The translations under genes were made by a program, and so were the position numbers. This document shows, in pieces, positions 1 through 10,263 of a stretch of DNA of 64,000 bases. This DNA comes from Planctomycetia bacterium (GTDB taxonomy: Bacteria; Planctomycetota; Planctomycetia; Pirellulales; Thermoguttaceae), in the NCBI GenBank assembly GCA_030527205.1, contig JAUNBG010000018.1:1-64000 (forward strand), written 5' to 3'. The notes under the pieces are model-generated. The model saw nothing but the letters and a program-made list of their open reading frames with translations, made no database searches and was not told the origin of the DNA. How positions within the stretch are numbered: position 1 is the stretch's first letter; every line of letters begins with the position of its first letter.

Positions 1-1590
1 GTTTGGCTTGTCGGGACGATCGGGACGAATTGGATTATCGGGACGGTTTGGCTTGTCGGGACGATCGGGAATTGGTCGCGGATGAGGTCCCGGTTTTATC
101 GGATGGGTTGGATGGAAGGGGGCAGGTCGCGGCGGAAACAAAGGTCGCGGCGGAATATGGGGAACCGGCGGTCGTCGATGATTAAAATAAAAGTCAGTAT
201 TCCAAAAGGGATCATGAGGACGAAAGCCAGAAGGAATATAAATTGGAGTAATCAATGGCAACCAGGATCCGATATAAAAATTCAAACGTCCGCGATTGAA
301 TGACAGTCCAAAATTAACATTAACGCCAGGCGGAGCCCAGGGATTGTAACAAGGATGAGGAATAAACGGTTTGACCCAAACGCCATAATGCGGTCGATAT
401 ATCCAAACGGTTGGATAAAACATTTGCCAAGCGGGTTCGTAAAAATAAGGATTCAGATAATAATCGTCGATAACGGAATTATAACGATTTGTTGTATGAT
501 ATTCAGTAATATAATTATTGATAATAGTTTCATTAACCGGTTCCGGCAGTTCCGCTTCATCAATAGGCTTTTCGATTTTTTCTGATAATTGAATGATTTT
601 TTCAGGAGTTTCCTTCAAAAACTCCGCTTGCAAAGGATGAGAGCCAAGCCAATAAATTTGACCCGTTGTCTCGTCAAGCAAAGCTCCAATAAGGTTAATT
701 GCGTCATTTTTCAACAGATCGTTGACCGTTGAAGATTGCATTAAAATGGCTTCCATCGATTGCCAGACAATCGCTTCGGCAACAAGGTTGACGAGTTCGT
801 TTGGGGGCAAATCAGGATAGGCGTTTCTTGCTCGAGCAATTGCAGGCCCGACGAGATTATAAAGTTGAATCAGTTGATCTTCAGGAGTTTCATTTGTTGT
901 TTTAAAAGTTTGAGTTGAAGGGTCAATTTTTGCGATCTCTTCTTTTGCTTTTGATTCCAATTGATCAAATTGCGTAATAAGTTTCAGGAGTTCATCGTTT
1001 GGGAATACCGATAGAACGACAACAAGGGGCGTTTGAAGGTTTGTAACGCCAAACTCTAAATCCGCCAGTTCATTTGGAGAAAAAGTTTTCCTGTTCAATG
1101 GGACCTGATATAGGTCGCTTGAGTTCAATTTCATATATTCGGACGGCAACGACTTCATTTCCGAACTATAAAAAACGGTTGCGATCGGCAATGGGTTTTC
1201 TCCCTGAATCAGGGTCGGCAATTCGTTGACCGTTTCGGTTTCCTGACCTAAATATCGAGCATTGCCAGCAACCAAATAACGATAAGCATCAGTTGGCGTC
1301 AATGTTGACGGATCAACATTTTCCAATAAAGGACTTGCAGGCAAGGTTAAAGTTTGAGGCGTTCCAAAGATATTTGAGCTAAAAATTGTTGTTGCTGTAA
1401 TAACAAGCGTCCAAACAACAAAAATGTTCAAAGAAGTCGGGAAAAAATGATTGCCAGACTCAAAATGTTCAGGCAAGGTTTTATATTGACTCCAGAACGG
1501 GCGAGAGGCTTTGTTTTGAGTAATCGGCCCGAAGTTGTCGGTTTTATGAACGCAAAATCCGGGGGGGACAACAGGTTTGAGCATTAACAT
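1..1590 (-). CDS. Membrane-anchored beta-carbonic-anhydrase-like protein lacking zinc ligands (3' end outside window)
   Basis: Translation of the complement from ATG at 1588-1590 stays open to the left edge (530 codons, no stop), so the gene is truncated by the window. An AGGAGA Shine-Dalgarno lies just upstream (about 1597-1602). One membrane segment is at about residues 54-76. Residues about 99-330 follow the beta-carbonic anhydrase pattern: DAYRYLVAGNARYL, a PIATV strand, a TPLVVVL strand, and a terminal INLIGALLDETTGQIYWL strand. The normal Cys-Ser-Asp-Ser-Arg zinc/acid motif reads Tyr141-Ser-Ser-Glu-Met, and the His-x-x-Cys ligand pair reads Val195-x-x-Asn198. All the zinc ligands I can align are therefore lost and carbonic anhydrase activity is unlikely. 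After the domain comes a Tyr/Asn/Pro-rich stretch and a Pro/Arg tail with RPDRPDKPN-type repeats. The family assignment is an inference from motif order. The role is unknown; a surface or scaffold function is possible. Confidence 0.72.
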   Translation of the reverse strand, partial: MLMLKPVVPPGFCVHKTDNFGPITQNKASRPFWSQYKTLPEHFESGNHFFPTSLNIFVVWTLVITATTIFSSNIFGTPQTLTLPASPLLENVDPSTLTPTDAYRYLVAGNARYLGQETETVNELPTLIQGENPLPIATVFYSSEMKSLPSEYMKLNSSDLYQVPLNRKTFSPNELADLEFGVTNLQTPLVVVLSVFPNDELLKLITQFDQLESKAKEEIAKIDPSTQTFKTTNETPEDQLIQLYNLVGPAIARARNAYPDLPPNELVNLVAEAIVWQSMEAILMQSSTVNDLLKNDAINLIGALLDETTGQIYWLGSHPLQAEFLKETPEKIIQLSEKIEKPIDEAELPEPVNETIINNYITEYHTTNRYNSVIDDYYLNPYFYEPAWQMFYPTVWIYRPHYGVWVKPFIPHPCYNPWAPPGVNVNFGLSFNRGRLNFYIGSWLPLITPIYIPSGFRPHDPFWNTDFYFNHRRPPVPHIPPRPLFPPRPAPFHPTHPIKPGPHPRPIPDRPDKPNRPDNPIRPDRPDKPN

Positions 1591-2051
1591 GACAGAGTCT
1601 CCTGATTTTTTGTTGATCTTTTTGTTTCATAAATTGGTTTATTGGAAGAGAAATAATTCAAAGGGATTTCAAATCGATCTTCTTATCGTTTTTTTGCGTT
1701 TTGAGTCAAAGAATCGTTTCCTTTTCTTCTCATTTTAAATTCATTGCTCAGAGCTTGTCTCATTTGCGGAAACAGGAAAGGATCAGCAATTTGGATTGAA
1801 TTATTCAAGCCAAATAAAAATCCTGGATCGTTGGGGGCCAATCTGGCAACGCAGAACGGATTATCGAGGACAATGCCCGTTTTTTATCTCGGCTTTATTA
1901 TAAACGAAATCAAGGCAAAGTCGCTTCTGAGCAATTGACGAACTATTGATATTGTATGCGATTCAAAAGAGTTTATTTAAAAAAATATCATTTTACATAA
2001 TATTTTTTTCATATTTTTATTTCGAAAATTGATTTTGTTGTCAAAACAAGA
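1591..2051. other. Intergenic region, no supported gene
   Basis: The 461 bases between the start of the carbonic-anhydrase-like gene and the stop of the U32 gene hold no convincing coding sequence. The reading frame at 1744-1938 has no Shine-Dalgarno and no recognisable protein pattern. The stretch is AT-rich, especially 1970-2040. The promoter of the leftmost gene is probably here, but I see no clear -35/-10 pair. Confidence 0.5.
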
Positions 2052-5000
2052 TTAAAAGATTCCTTTTGTGAACCCATAGGAATGCGTCGAATATGAATCG
2101 CCTTTCTTCGAACGAATCGCGCGATTAATAATGGAGACGATTTCCGATTCAGATTCAATAGAAAAATCGAAACGAAGTTCATCCAAATTTAACGTTTCGA
2201 TCCAAGGAATAGCGTCAATCAAATCAAGAGGTTCGCTATAATAAACGGAACTTCCGGTCATTTTACTGTTTTGATTTTTGAACCATTGATTGTTTTTAAC
2301 AACGGCAATGTTTCGGCCATCCTGATTGATTAAATCCGTAATTTTTTGAGGGAAGAGCGTTTTTCGCGTAAACATTGCCGCAAGATGTCCATAAATGTTC
2401 AGCCCCAATCGAACAGGTCGATTTGGAAAACAGGAGTCTCTTTTTTGAACGATTTCGGAACAAGCCCTTTCCGATAATTCAGGGGAAAGAAAAACGGTTT
2501 TGAGATACGGAAAACGTTCGCCATAAAATTGAATGGCTCTCCTATTTCCCATATTAAATGTCCAGTCAGCCGCAAAATCGATTCCTTGGTCATTAAAGAA
2601 AATCGCGTCAAATAACGATCCAGCTAACAATTGACCTTTGAAATCAGAATGTTGAAATGAATTATTGTTTGAAAGAGAGGCTGAAGTTTGATGAGAATCA
2701 TCGAATAATGAAGTTGATTGCGGAACGGTTGATTCGTTGAGAACAGACGTTTTTAATAAATGATGACCTTTGATTTGTTCCAACAGAAACATTTTTCTCT
2801 CATCGGAGGAATCTTGAAAAACAACGGGTTGAGTTAAATAATAAATTCGAGAAATGCCCATTTTTTGACAGGCCGCAAACTGTTCAGCAGTTCGGACAGC
2901 AGCCGAAAAAGAACTCAATCGATCTTTATTTCGGAGTCGGGTTGGACAATTTGTTTCATTTTCAGAAATTCGGTCGTCATTGTTGTTTTTACAAACGGAA
3001 AATTCGGAATTTTCCATTGATTTGAGTTGAGAACTTTGGTTCAATTGAATTCTTGGCGAATGATTTTTCTGCGAACTTGCTAATAGATTCAAGGGGTTAT
3101 TTTTCTCAAAATCATTAATATCAGTTAAATGGTTTGGTTGGCGAGATTGGGACAATTGGGTTGATTGGTTGTCTTGCGGAATTTGATTGTTTTGTGATCT
3201 GAAACGTCGATAAGAAAGGACAATTTTCTGTTCAAGGTCTTTTGTTGCTTTCTGTCGAAGTTGATTAAGAAGCGATCGGGGAATAAAAACGTCAGAATCG
3301 GCAGAAATCTCGCTATTTTTCATATAAAAAGGGGAATTGCCGAAACGATTCAAATCATTTTGGAGCTGTTGAAGGTTTGTTTTTATTTTTTGAGATTTTT
3401 CAAGCGGTTTATCCGAAACAATGCATATTTCAGCTCGATCATGACAAAGAACAAGCTCAAGCGGTTTGCCGCAATGAGCATTTAATCGAACATTGATTGG
3501 CAAATGACGGGTCGTTTGTTTTATTCTAAGTTCATTTCGTTTGTTGACGGCAATGTCAAATGTCTTGTTAAGAAAACAAGCGTTTTGAGGCGGAAGATTT
3601 TCTAAAATAATCTGTTGACCAGGAAAAGCAGCGTCAACTTGAATCGTTTCTCTTCTCTGAGCATTTTGGTAATATTGTTTTTGAGAATGCGTTGATCTGT
3701 CAGCGAACAACGGATTGTTATCCCGGTTCCTTTGAAAATCATTTTGACAGGAATGGTTTAAATGATTAGATAGAGAATTTTTTGAATTCTGCTTGGGATT
3801 TGATTTATTTTTTTTGAAATCATTAACGTTCTGATAAACGTTGTTTTCTTCGTTTTGTCGGGGAGAATTGCCCTTTTTTTGTAAATTGTCTGATTTAGCA
3901 ACAGGAATAACAAGATTGATTTTGTTGACATTCTGGCCTTCGATTTTGTGTTCCCAAGAATCCAAATAGACAACTCCGTCGCCGTTTCGAATGGAATCGG
4001 ATAAAGAAATGAAGCCGTTTTTAATTGTTCCGATTTTAAATCCATTATCAGAAGAGAAATTTGAATTGATCAAGTCGGGGTCATGTTCGTAAAAATATCC
4101 TTTTGCGTAACCGCGATTGAATATTTTTACAATTTCCAACTGATCAGGATATTCGTTTGAGACCGATGAAGAATGATCCATTGACTTGGACTTGCAATCC
4201 TCGTTTTCCAATGTTTTATTGACAGACTCCGAATGATTCTTTTGATTGAATATTGTTTTTGGGTTTGATTTTTTGATAGAACTATGATTAGTGTTTGGCA
4301 AAGATTCGTTTTCATTTTCGAGCCAGCTATCCGCTTTAAAGAAAAGTCGTTTCTTTTGTTCTTCCGAATCGACGCCGAGAAATTGATCGATAAGAGAACG
4401 ATAATAATGAACGGCTTCATAAACATAAACAGGAGACTTCATTCTTCCTTCGATTTTAATGGAATCAACGCCAATTTTAAGCAGTTGTTTTATTTCTGAA
4501 TATTGTTGCCATTGATCTTTCGTTGAAAGAAAATAGCCTTCGTTATTGAGCGATAAATGATTTGCGTTGCGAAGATCCGTTTTTGGGGATTGCGAAAAAT
4601 CGGAGTTAACATTGGAATAAGAATGCGAATCGACATTCAAAATCGAATAATATTGCCGACAAGGTTGCGTACACATTCCGCGATTGCCGCTTCGACCTCC
4701 GATAAAACTCGAAAGATAACATTTTCCGGAGCAACAAAGGCAAAGAGCCCCAGACGCGAAAACTTCCAATTCAATGGACGTCTTTTGACGGATTTTTTCA
4801 ATTTCATTCAGAGATAATTCTCTTGCTAAGACAGCGCGTTTGAATCCTTGTTTTTCGATCCATTGCAACTCATTAACGTTGGCCAGCGACATTTGCGTTG
4901 AAGCATGAAGCGGAAGATCGGGAAAATGTTCCTTCAACCATAAAACGACGCCCATATCCTGAACAATAACAGCGTCCAGCCCCGTTTGCCAAAGTTCAAC

Positions 5001-5240
5001 AATTTGCGACTTTATTTGATTGAGCTCTGCATCGGACATTATTGTATTTAATGTTAAATGAACGCGAACATCATTTCGATGCGCGAAATCAATCGCTTGA
5101 CAATATTCTTCAACAGAAAAGTTTGTTGCAAAACGTCTGGCTCCGAAACCGCTGATTCCCATATAAACTTCATCGGCGCCAGCTTTGATTGCGGCATTTA
5201 AACTTTCCGGACTTCCTGCGGGAGCCATAATTTTCAACAT
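2052..5240 (-). CDS. U32 family peptidase / RlhA-like 23S rRNA hydroxylation protein with low-complexity insertions
   Basis: The N-terminus (MLKIMAPAGSPESLNAAIKAGADEVYMG) and the cysteine signature CLCCSGKCYLSS...GNRGMCTQPCRQYY are typical of U32 proteins. U32 members such as E. coli RlhA (YdcP) work with prephenate in 5-hydroxylation of C2501 of 23S rRNA; others act in tRNA hydroxylation or ubiquinone synthesis. The length and internal DUF3656-like middle suggest the RlhA branch; this is inference. I start at ATG 5240, ten bases after AAAGGA; the frame also opens at TTG 5261. The protein is about 1062 residues, far longer than RlhA (about 650). The excess is in several N/S/Q/K-rich stretches (around residues 220-240, 300-370, 470-540, 740-830, 870-890) that interrupt an otherwise normal fold. 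It lies 68 bases after the TPR gene on the same strand, so the two may be cotranscribed. Confidence 0.88.
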   Translation of the reverse strand: MLKIMAPAGSPESLNAAIKAGADEVYMGISGFGARRFATNFSVEEYCQAIDFAHRNDVRVHLTLNTIMSDAELNQIKSQIVELWQTGLDAVIVQDMGVVLWLKEHFPDLPLHASTQMSLANVNELQWIEKQGFKRAVLARELSLNEIEKIRQKTSIELEVFASGALCLCCSGKCYLSSFIGGRSGNRGMCTQPCRQYYSILNVDSHSYSNVNSDFSQSPKTDLRNANHLSLNNEGYFLSTKDQWQQYSEIKQLLKIGVDSIKIEGRMKSPVYVYEAVHYYRSLIDQFLGVDSEEQKKRLFFKADSWLENENESLPNTNHSSIKKSNPKTIFNQKNHSESVNKTLENEDCKSKSMDHSSSVSNEYPDQLEIVKIFNRGYAKGYFYEHDPDLINSNFSSDNGFKIGTIKNGFISLSDSIRNGDGVVYLDSWEHKIEGQNVNKINLVIPVAKSDNLQKKGNSPRQNEENNVYQNVNDFKKNKSNPKQNSKNSLSNHLNHSCQNDFQRNRDNNPLFADRSTHSQKQYYQNAQRRETIQVDAAFPGQQIILENLPPQNACFLNKTFDIAVNKRNELRIKQTTRHLPINVRLNAHCGKPLELVLCHDRAEICIVSDKPLEKSQKIKTNLQQLQNDLNRFGNSPFYMKNSEISADSDVFIPRSLLNQLRQKATKDLEQKIVLSYRRFRSQNNQIPQDNQSTQLSQSRQPNHLTDINDFEKNNPLNLLASSQKNHSPRIQLNQSSQLKSMENSEFSVCKNNNDDRISENETNCPTRLRNKDRLSSFSAAVRTAEQFAACQKMGISRIYYLTQPVVFQDSSDERKMFLLEQIKGHHLLKTSVLNESTVPQSTSLFDDSHQTSASLSNNNSFQHSDFKGQLLAGSLFDAIFFNDQGIDFAADWTFNMGNRRAIQFYGERFPYLKTVFLSPELSERACSEIVQKRDSCFPNRPVRLGLNIYGHLAAMFTRKTLFPQKITDLINQDGRNIAVVKNNQWFKNQNSKMTGSSVYYSEPLDLIDAIPWIETLNLDELRFDFSIESESEIVSIINRAIRSKKGDSYSTHSYGFTKGIF

Positions 5241-5308
5241 TGATAAATATTCCTTTAACAAGAGATCACAAAAAGATCAGAAAGTTATTAATACAGGCAG
5301 ATTGGGAA

Positions 5309-6103
5309 TTACATATCGTCTTCAGACAATCCTTTTTCCAAAGCGATTTCGTAATCGATCCTGGCTTTTGCCGTTTGATTCAGCTTTTGCCAAAGCATTG
5401 ATCGATAATAATAAGCGGTCGGTTCTTCAGGATCAATTTCGATAGCGCGATTAAAGTCCGCCATTGCCAACGAATCCTGATTCAGAATAGAATAGAGATC
5501 GCCGCGCGTAATCAAGGCATGAACAAATTGCGGGTCAAGCTCAATAGCTTTGGAGTAATCGGCAATAGCTTCATTGAGATTTCCTTCGCTGGTTTGAAGA
5601 ACGCCGCGGTCATACCAAGCGGAGACAAAGTCAGGGTTGAGTTTCAAACAAGCGTTAAAATCGCTCAACGATTCATTGGGTTTTCCCAATATATCAAACG
5701 CAATGGCGCGACCATAAAAAGCGAGATAAGAATTCGAATCAAGTTCGATAGCTTTATTATAATCGTTAATCGATTTGTCATATTTTCCCAACAAACGGGA
5801 AATGTTTGCGGAAAGAGTCCGAGCGTCGCTGTTGTCAGGTTCAAGTTGAATTGCAGTTTGAGCATTTTCAGAAGCAGCGTCAAAATCTTCAAAAAGCAGC
5901 ATAATTTGACCGCGACCAATTAAAGCGTCCGCAAAATCAGGAAAATGTTGCAACGCTTTTTCAAATTTATCAAGGGATTCTTCAAACAGGCCGTCATCAA
6001 AATCGTCCCAGGCAGAATCGCAAAAAGTTTTCGCAATCTCTTTTTTGTTCTGAGTATTCAATAATAAAAACGTTTCCGATTTATCATCTCGCTTATGATT
6101 CAT
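5309..6103 (-). CDS. Tetratricopeptide repeat protein
   Basis: A 264-residue protein made almost wholly of TPR units (for example ALIGRGQIMLLFEDFDAASENAQTAIQLEPDN, then repeats ending AIELD or CLKLNPD), about six to seven 34-residue repeats. TPR arrays are protein-protein scaffolds; the partner cannot be told. There is no signal peptide, so it is probably cytosolic. A good GAGGAAA Shine-Dalgarno lies eight bases before the ATG. It is the first gene of a likely two-gene unit with the U32 protein downstream; TPR proteins are common in planctomycetes and the pairing alone does not define a job. Confidence 0.85.
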   Translation of the reverse strand: MNHKRDDKSETFLLLNTQNKKEIAKTFCDSAWDDFDDGLFEESLDKFEKALQHFPDFADALIGRGQIMLLFEDFDAASENAQTAIQLEPDNSDARTLSANISRLLGKYDKSINDYNKAIELDSNSYLAFYGRAIAFDILGKPNESLSDFNACLKLNPDFVSAWYDRGVLQTSEGNLNEAIADYSKAIELDPQFVHALITRGDLYSILNQDSLAMADFNRAIEIDPEEPTAYYYRSMLWQKLNQTAKARIDYEIALEKGLSEDDM

Positions 6104-6417
6104 TTTTTATTTCCTCATTAACATCCATTTTTATGTATTTTAACAATTTTTTCTGAATTGACTAGGAAGCGTTATTTTTTTCAGAACAGAATCAAACGAA
6201 ACATTTATGAAAAATGTTGTTATTGAGATAGTCGATATAATTGCCCTGATTCCTTTTATTGATTTGATATTCCTTGAAAAAAACTCATTATTTTTAGCGT
6301 TGCATTATCATTCGAAATATTTTTGAAAAACCGCCGATGAAGGATATAATATATTGAGGAAGTTTTTCCGAAAAAAGAATTCAGTCCAATTAAAAGAATT
6401 TTATTTGTTTTGATAAA
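6104..6417. other. Divergent intergenic region between the TPR gene and the CHAT gene
   Basis: These 314 bases separate two divergent genes and must hold both promoters. One plausible promoter for the plus-strand gene is listed separately. Nothing else recognisable was seen. Confidence 0.5.
6323..6350 (+). promoter_or_regulatory. Candidate sigma-70-type promoter for the CHAT gene
   Basis: TTGAAA at 6323-6328 and a perfect TATAAT at 6345-6350 are separated by 16 bases. Transcription would begin near 6357, about 60 bases before the start codon. Seen in sequence; function is inferred. Confidence 0.5.
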
Positions 6418-9400
6418 ATGGAAAGCGGAATGAAAATGAGAATATTGTCAAGACAATCAAAGTTATTTGGTCGTCGAACGCATTGGATCGTTTTGGCTCT
6501 CTTTTGTTTTTGGGGATTTTTGAACATATCTTCTGTTTTGGCTCAAAAAGGACCGATTCCAAGAGAACATTATTATCGAGGACGTTCTTATCTGGAACAG
6601 GGAAATATAGCGGGCGCTTTGCAACATTATCAATCGGATTTGAAAAATGCAACTAAAATAGGAACAATGCGTTGGATTGATTCGATTTGTTATCAAGCGA
6701 TGATTGGCGAAACATTTTATATTTCCGGAAGAACAGAAGAAGCGCTTGCGGCTTTTGATGAAGCCATATCGCTTTATCTTCAATATCCGAAATGGCTGTC
6801 TCGAGTTAATTATCCAACGGGAATAACGACGATTCGGCGTCCCGATGTCCCTTGGGGACCGGGACGTCGAATGTCGCCCATTGGCGTTTTTCCTCTGGAC
6901 GCAACGATTGTTATTGGCGACGTTTTAACCAAAGAACGCATTAATCAAGGCGGAATGATTCGTCAACAGGAAATGCTTCGAATCGATCCAATGGAGATTT
7001 TGCGTTGTATGTCATTGGCAATTCGACGTCGCGCGGAAATACTTGGGCCTCTTTCGCGCTATGATCATCGAAGCGATGAAATTCTTAACGCTTTTTCAAC
7101 GCGTCAAATTTCGCCCAATCATTGGTCAGTAACCTGGTTTGATGTTTTGTTTGGACTTGCTCTGAAAGGAGCAGGAAAAAATGCGGAATCGCGCGATATT
7201 TTGAATAAAAGTCTTGTTATGGCCGGTCAATATGATCATAATTTGACCGGCGTCGTTTTACTTGAACTCGGAAAGTTGTATTTGTTGGATGAGCAAATTT
7301 CGGAAGCGGTTGATTGCTTTTATGAAGCCTCGATATCCGCATTTCATTTTGGCGATATGCTTCTTGTTGAAGAAGCGTTGCGTTATTATGCAAATGCGAA
7401 AAAAGCAATGGATCGTTTCGAAACAGATCCGGTTTTGTTACAGGCTTTTGAATGGTTCAAGCATCAAAATCGTTGTCAATTTATTCAAATGTCCTTGTCA
7501 GAAGAACTTGCCGAAAACTTTGTCAATATTCATCAGTTCAAGGCTGCGACTCAAGGTTTGAAAATGATTGAGTCCTTTATGAAGAATAGCGGATTACGGC
7601 AAAGCCGTTATGCAGATCGTTGGAATTATTTGAATGCGTTGCTTTTCTATAGCCGGGGAGATATAACGGAAGGGAATGTTGCCCTTGCCAAGACGGTTGA
7701 AGGAATGAAATTTCATTCGCATTGGGTTTTTCAAATTGCCTATCTTGACAACCTTTCGAAGACGGGCGGCTTGACAACCGGTTCAATGACGCTTCGCAAT
7801 GCAGCGGATCTTTATGAATATTTATTGAGAGAACCAACCGCAACGGATTGGGCGATTCAACCAATGGACTGCCTTGCGGTTCAAAATATTATTCCTCTTG
7901 GCGCCTTTGAACGTTGGTTTTTGATTTTGCAACAACGGGATTTAAGGGATAAAGCGTTTGATGTTGCAGAACGAACGCGTCGAGAACGCTTTTATTCAAC
8001 GCAAGAATTTGGCGGACGTCTTCTTTCTCTTCGCTATTTATTGGAAGCGGCGGAAAATTGTCTTCCTAATGAGTTCAAGATAAATCGACAAGATATTTTG
8101 ATTGAATTTCCCGAATACAATCAATTGTTAAAGGAAGCCCGTCAGATAAAAACCAAACTTCATTCGCTTTCGATCTCCCCCAAAAGTTCCGAAGAAAAAA
8201 CGCTTCAGAATCAACTTTTGGTCGAGTTGCAAAAAATAAGCGCCGAACAAGAGTCGATTTTGTATTATATGGCGGCGAGTCGAATACGAATTCCAGTAAC
8301 TTTCCCGCCAATAAAAACAGCGAAAGAGATTCAAAGCGCCATTCCAGAAGAAACGTCAATGCTTACTTTTTATGAAGCAGGCGGCGATATGTATGCGTTT
8401 ATGTTGACTCAGGAAGTTCTTGATTGCTGGCGAATAGGTTCGACTGACCGTTTGAATGTTCAGATCGCAAGTTTTTTGAAAGGGCTTGGCTGTTCAGATG
8501 GAAGCAAGCCGATTCAAACAAAGGATATTGTTGGCAATACGAAATGGCAGGAATCAGGCAAGAACTTGCTTTTAGACATTTTGGGAAATCCTAAATCCGG
8601 GGGCGAACGTTTCAATGTTGTTTTTAAACATTTGATTATTGTTCCTGAAAAATCGCTTTGGTATTTACCTTTTGAGGCTCTTTGCATTCCGGGCGTTCAA
8701 AGTCAATCGGAGTCAGACGAAGAATCCAAAGAGCAAGCGACTTCTGTAACAGACCAAGAGGGTCAAAACGATCAAAACGTTCAAGTTGATGACGCAATTC
8801 AGGATTCATTGGAAGTTGGTCCGAGTCAATCCGATTTAATTGAGGAAAACGGGAATAAAACGAAACAAGTTGCCCAATCCTTGCCGAAAAAAGAACGTCT
8901 GCCGAAAAAGGTTCAAGCAACCAAAGATTTGGTTTCCTTTTTGGCGGTTCCCGATTTGACGATTCGATATGCAGCGACAGCCGGTTTGGGAATTCCTGGC
9001 CGCTTGGGTCGGAGTTCCTTTGTTGAAACGGCAGTTGTTCCTGGCCTTCTTTATCCGAATGAACCGGAAAAAAATCAACAAGGCGCTTTATTCCGTTTAT
9101 CGCAGAATATTTCGCAAATGGTTGTTTTGGCAAGAGAAAGTTATGCGGTTCCTTCTTCTGTTTTGAGTGTTCGATTAAAGCAATTGATTGTTTTGAACGA
9201 AATTGTCGGAAACAATCCGAATTCATATAATTGGATTCCTTTTTTAGCCAACAAACAAAAAACCGCCAATAGTATCCTTCAATGGATTCGACTTCCCTGG
9301 GGAGCGCCGAGATTGATTATATTGCCTGGTTTCCGATCTGGAGCAGAAAATGCTTTAAAATCAAATACTGACGGCAATGAATTTTTCTTTTCGATTCTTT

Positions 9401-10263
9401 CAATGCAGGCGTCAGGGGCAGACACAATTTTAATGAGTCGCTGGAGAACCGGCGGTCGTTCGTCTTATGATTTGGTCAACTTTTTTATGGAAAATATCCG
9501 CTCAATGGATTATGCTTCCGCTTGGAAAAAAGCAGTTCAATCGCTTTGGACGACAGAAATTGTTTTGAATGAAGAACCTCGTTTAAAAGGTCTTCTTCCG
9601 AAAGATAAATCGGTTTGGGTTGATCATCCGTTTTTTTGGAGCGGTTTTATGTTGATATCTCCAGGCGAGTCTAAGGTTGTTATTGATGATTCGGAAGAAG
9701 TAAACGGCGATTATCTCCCGGAAGAATTATCTGAGGAAGAAATCAAAAAATTCAAAACGGAAAAGAACCGTAAGGCCGCTTCGGAAGATAATCCGTCTGC
9801 GACTTCCAATGAAAACAAGATTGAAGGCGATATTGAAACGACGTTTGATGATGTCGATTTGAGTTCCGATTATTCGGATACGGAAGAGAATAATGGTCTT
9901 GAACCAGTCATTCGCGTTCCAGGAAATTCGTCAGACAATCAGGATGATTTGGATAAGTCAAGCGGTCAGGAGAAGCCAAAGAATTCGGGAGATTTGGAAG
10001 AAATCGACGGTTTGAATGAAGAAAACGGATTGAATCCAAAAGAAACAGCCCCCCAAACAGTTGATCAAGAAATTTCGAGAGAAATGCCTCAAAAGCCCGA
10101 TTCAAAAAATGAAACGCGTCCAGTCGCTCCGCAACCGATAACGGATGAAGATATTGAAAAAGCGGATCAAGAAGCCGATGACTTTTTTTCTCAAAATGTC
10201 CCCCCAAAGACCGGGAAAAAGGAAAAAGATTCCCCAAAATCGGAAGAGCAGCCGAAAAAATGA
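6418..10263 (+). CDS. Exported TPR plus degenerate CHAT-domain protein
   Basis: A 1281-residue protein with a hydrophobic N-terminal signal or anchor (about residues 18-42, ending near VLAQ). Alpha-helical TPR-like repeats fill about residues 45-500, followed by a helical linker and a CHAT domain at about 660-1090. The CHAT core is recognisable: LIIVPEKSLWYLPFEAL, then IRYAAT, and a final HPFFWSGFMLI. The region that should contain LSACxTG reads LPGFRSG (residues 969-975), so the nucleophilic cysteine is Phe972. No histidine occurs in the preceding stretch where the catalytic His should be. It therefore looks like a caspase-fold pseudoprotease. About 80 acidic low-complexity residues interrupt the CHAT domain near 765-840. 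The last roughly 185 residues are an acidic, Lys/Pro-rich disordered tail. The first ATG (6418) is used; ATGs at 6430 or 6436 have better upstream purines. The stop overlaps the next start (ATGA). Confidence 0.82.
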   Translation: MESGMKMRILSRQSKLFGRRTHWIVLALFCFWGFLNISSVLAQKGPIPREHYYRGRSYLEQGNIAGALQHYQSDLKNATKIGTMRWIDSICYQAMIGETFYISGRTEEALAAFDEAISLYLQYPKWLSRVNYPTGITTIRRPDVPWGPGRRMSPIGVFPLDATIVIGDVLTKERINQGGMIRQQEMLRIDPMEILRCMSLAIRRRAEILGPLSRYDHRSDEILNAFSTRQISPNHWSVTWFDVLFGLALKGAGKNAESRDILNKSLVMAGQYDHNLTGVVLLELGKLYLLDEQISEAVDCFYEASISAFHFGDMLLVEEALRYYANAKKAMDRFETDPVLLQAFEWFKHQNRCQFIQMSLSEELAENFVNIHQFKAATQGLKMIESFMKNSGLRQSRYADRWNYLNALLFYSRGDITEGNVALAKTVEGMKFHSHWVFQIAYLDNLSKTGGLTTGSMTLRNAADLYEYLLREPTATDWAIQPMDCLAVQNIIPLGAFERWFLILQQRDLRDKAFDVAERTRRERFYSTQEFGGRLLSLRYLLEAAENCLPNEFKINRQDILIEFPEYNQLLKEARQIKTKLHSLSISPKSSEEKTLQNQLLVELQKISAEQESILYYMAASRIRIPVTFPPIKTAKEIQSAIPEETSMLTFYEAGGDMYAFMLTQEVLDCWRIGSTDRLNVQIASFLKGLGCSDGSKPIQTKDIVGNTKWQESGKNLLLDILGNPKSGGERFNVVFKHLIIVPEKSLWYLPFEALCIPGVQSQSESDEESKEQATSVTDQEGQNDQNVQVDDAIQDSLEVGPSQSDLIEENGNKTKQVAQSLPKKERLPKKVQATKDLVSFLAVPDLTIRYAATAGLGIPGRLGRSSFVETAVVPGLLYPNEPEKNQQGALFRLSQNISQMVVLARESYAVPSSVLSVRLKQLIVLNEIVGNNPNSYNWIPFLANKQKTANSILQWIRLPWGAPRLIILPGFRSGAENALKSNTDGNEFFFSILSMQASGADTILMSRWRTGGRSSYDLVNFFMENIRSMDYASAWKKAVQSLWTTEIVLNEEPRLKGLLPKDKSVWVDHPFFWSGFMLISPGESKVVIDDSEEVNGDYLPEELSEEEIKKFKTEKNRKAASEDNPSATSNENKIEGDIETTFDDVDLSSDYSDTEENNGLEPVIRVPGNSSDNQDDLDKSSGQEKPKNSGDLEEIDGLNEENGLNPKETAPQTVDQEISREMPQKPDSKNETRPVAPQPITDEDIEKADQEADDFFSQNVPPKTGKKEKDSPKSEEQPKK

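Noticed and set aside
1744-1938. 64-residue plus-strand frame
   Set aside because: No ribosome site, no motif, and AT-rich surroundings.
8636-9226. 196-residue minus-strand frame
   Set aside because: It is antisense to the well-supported CHAT gene and rich in improbable residue order.
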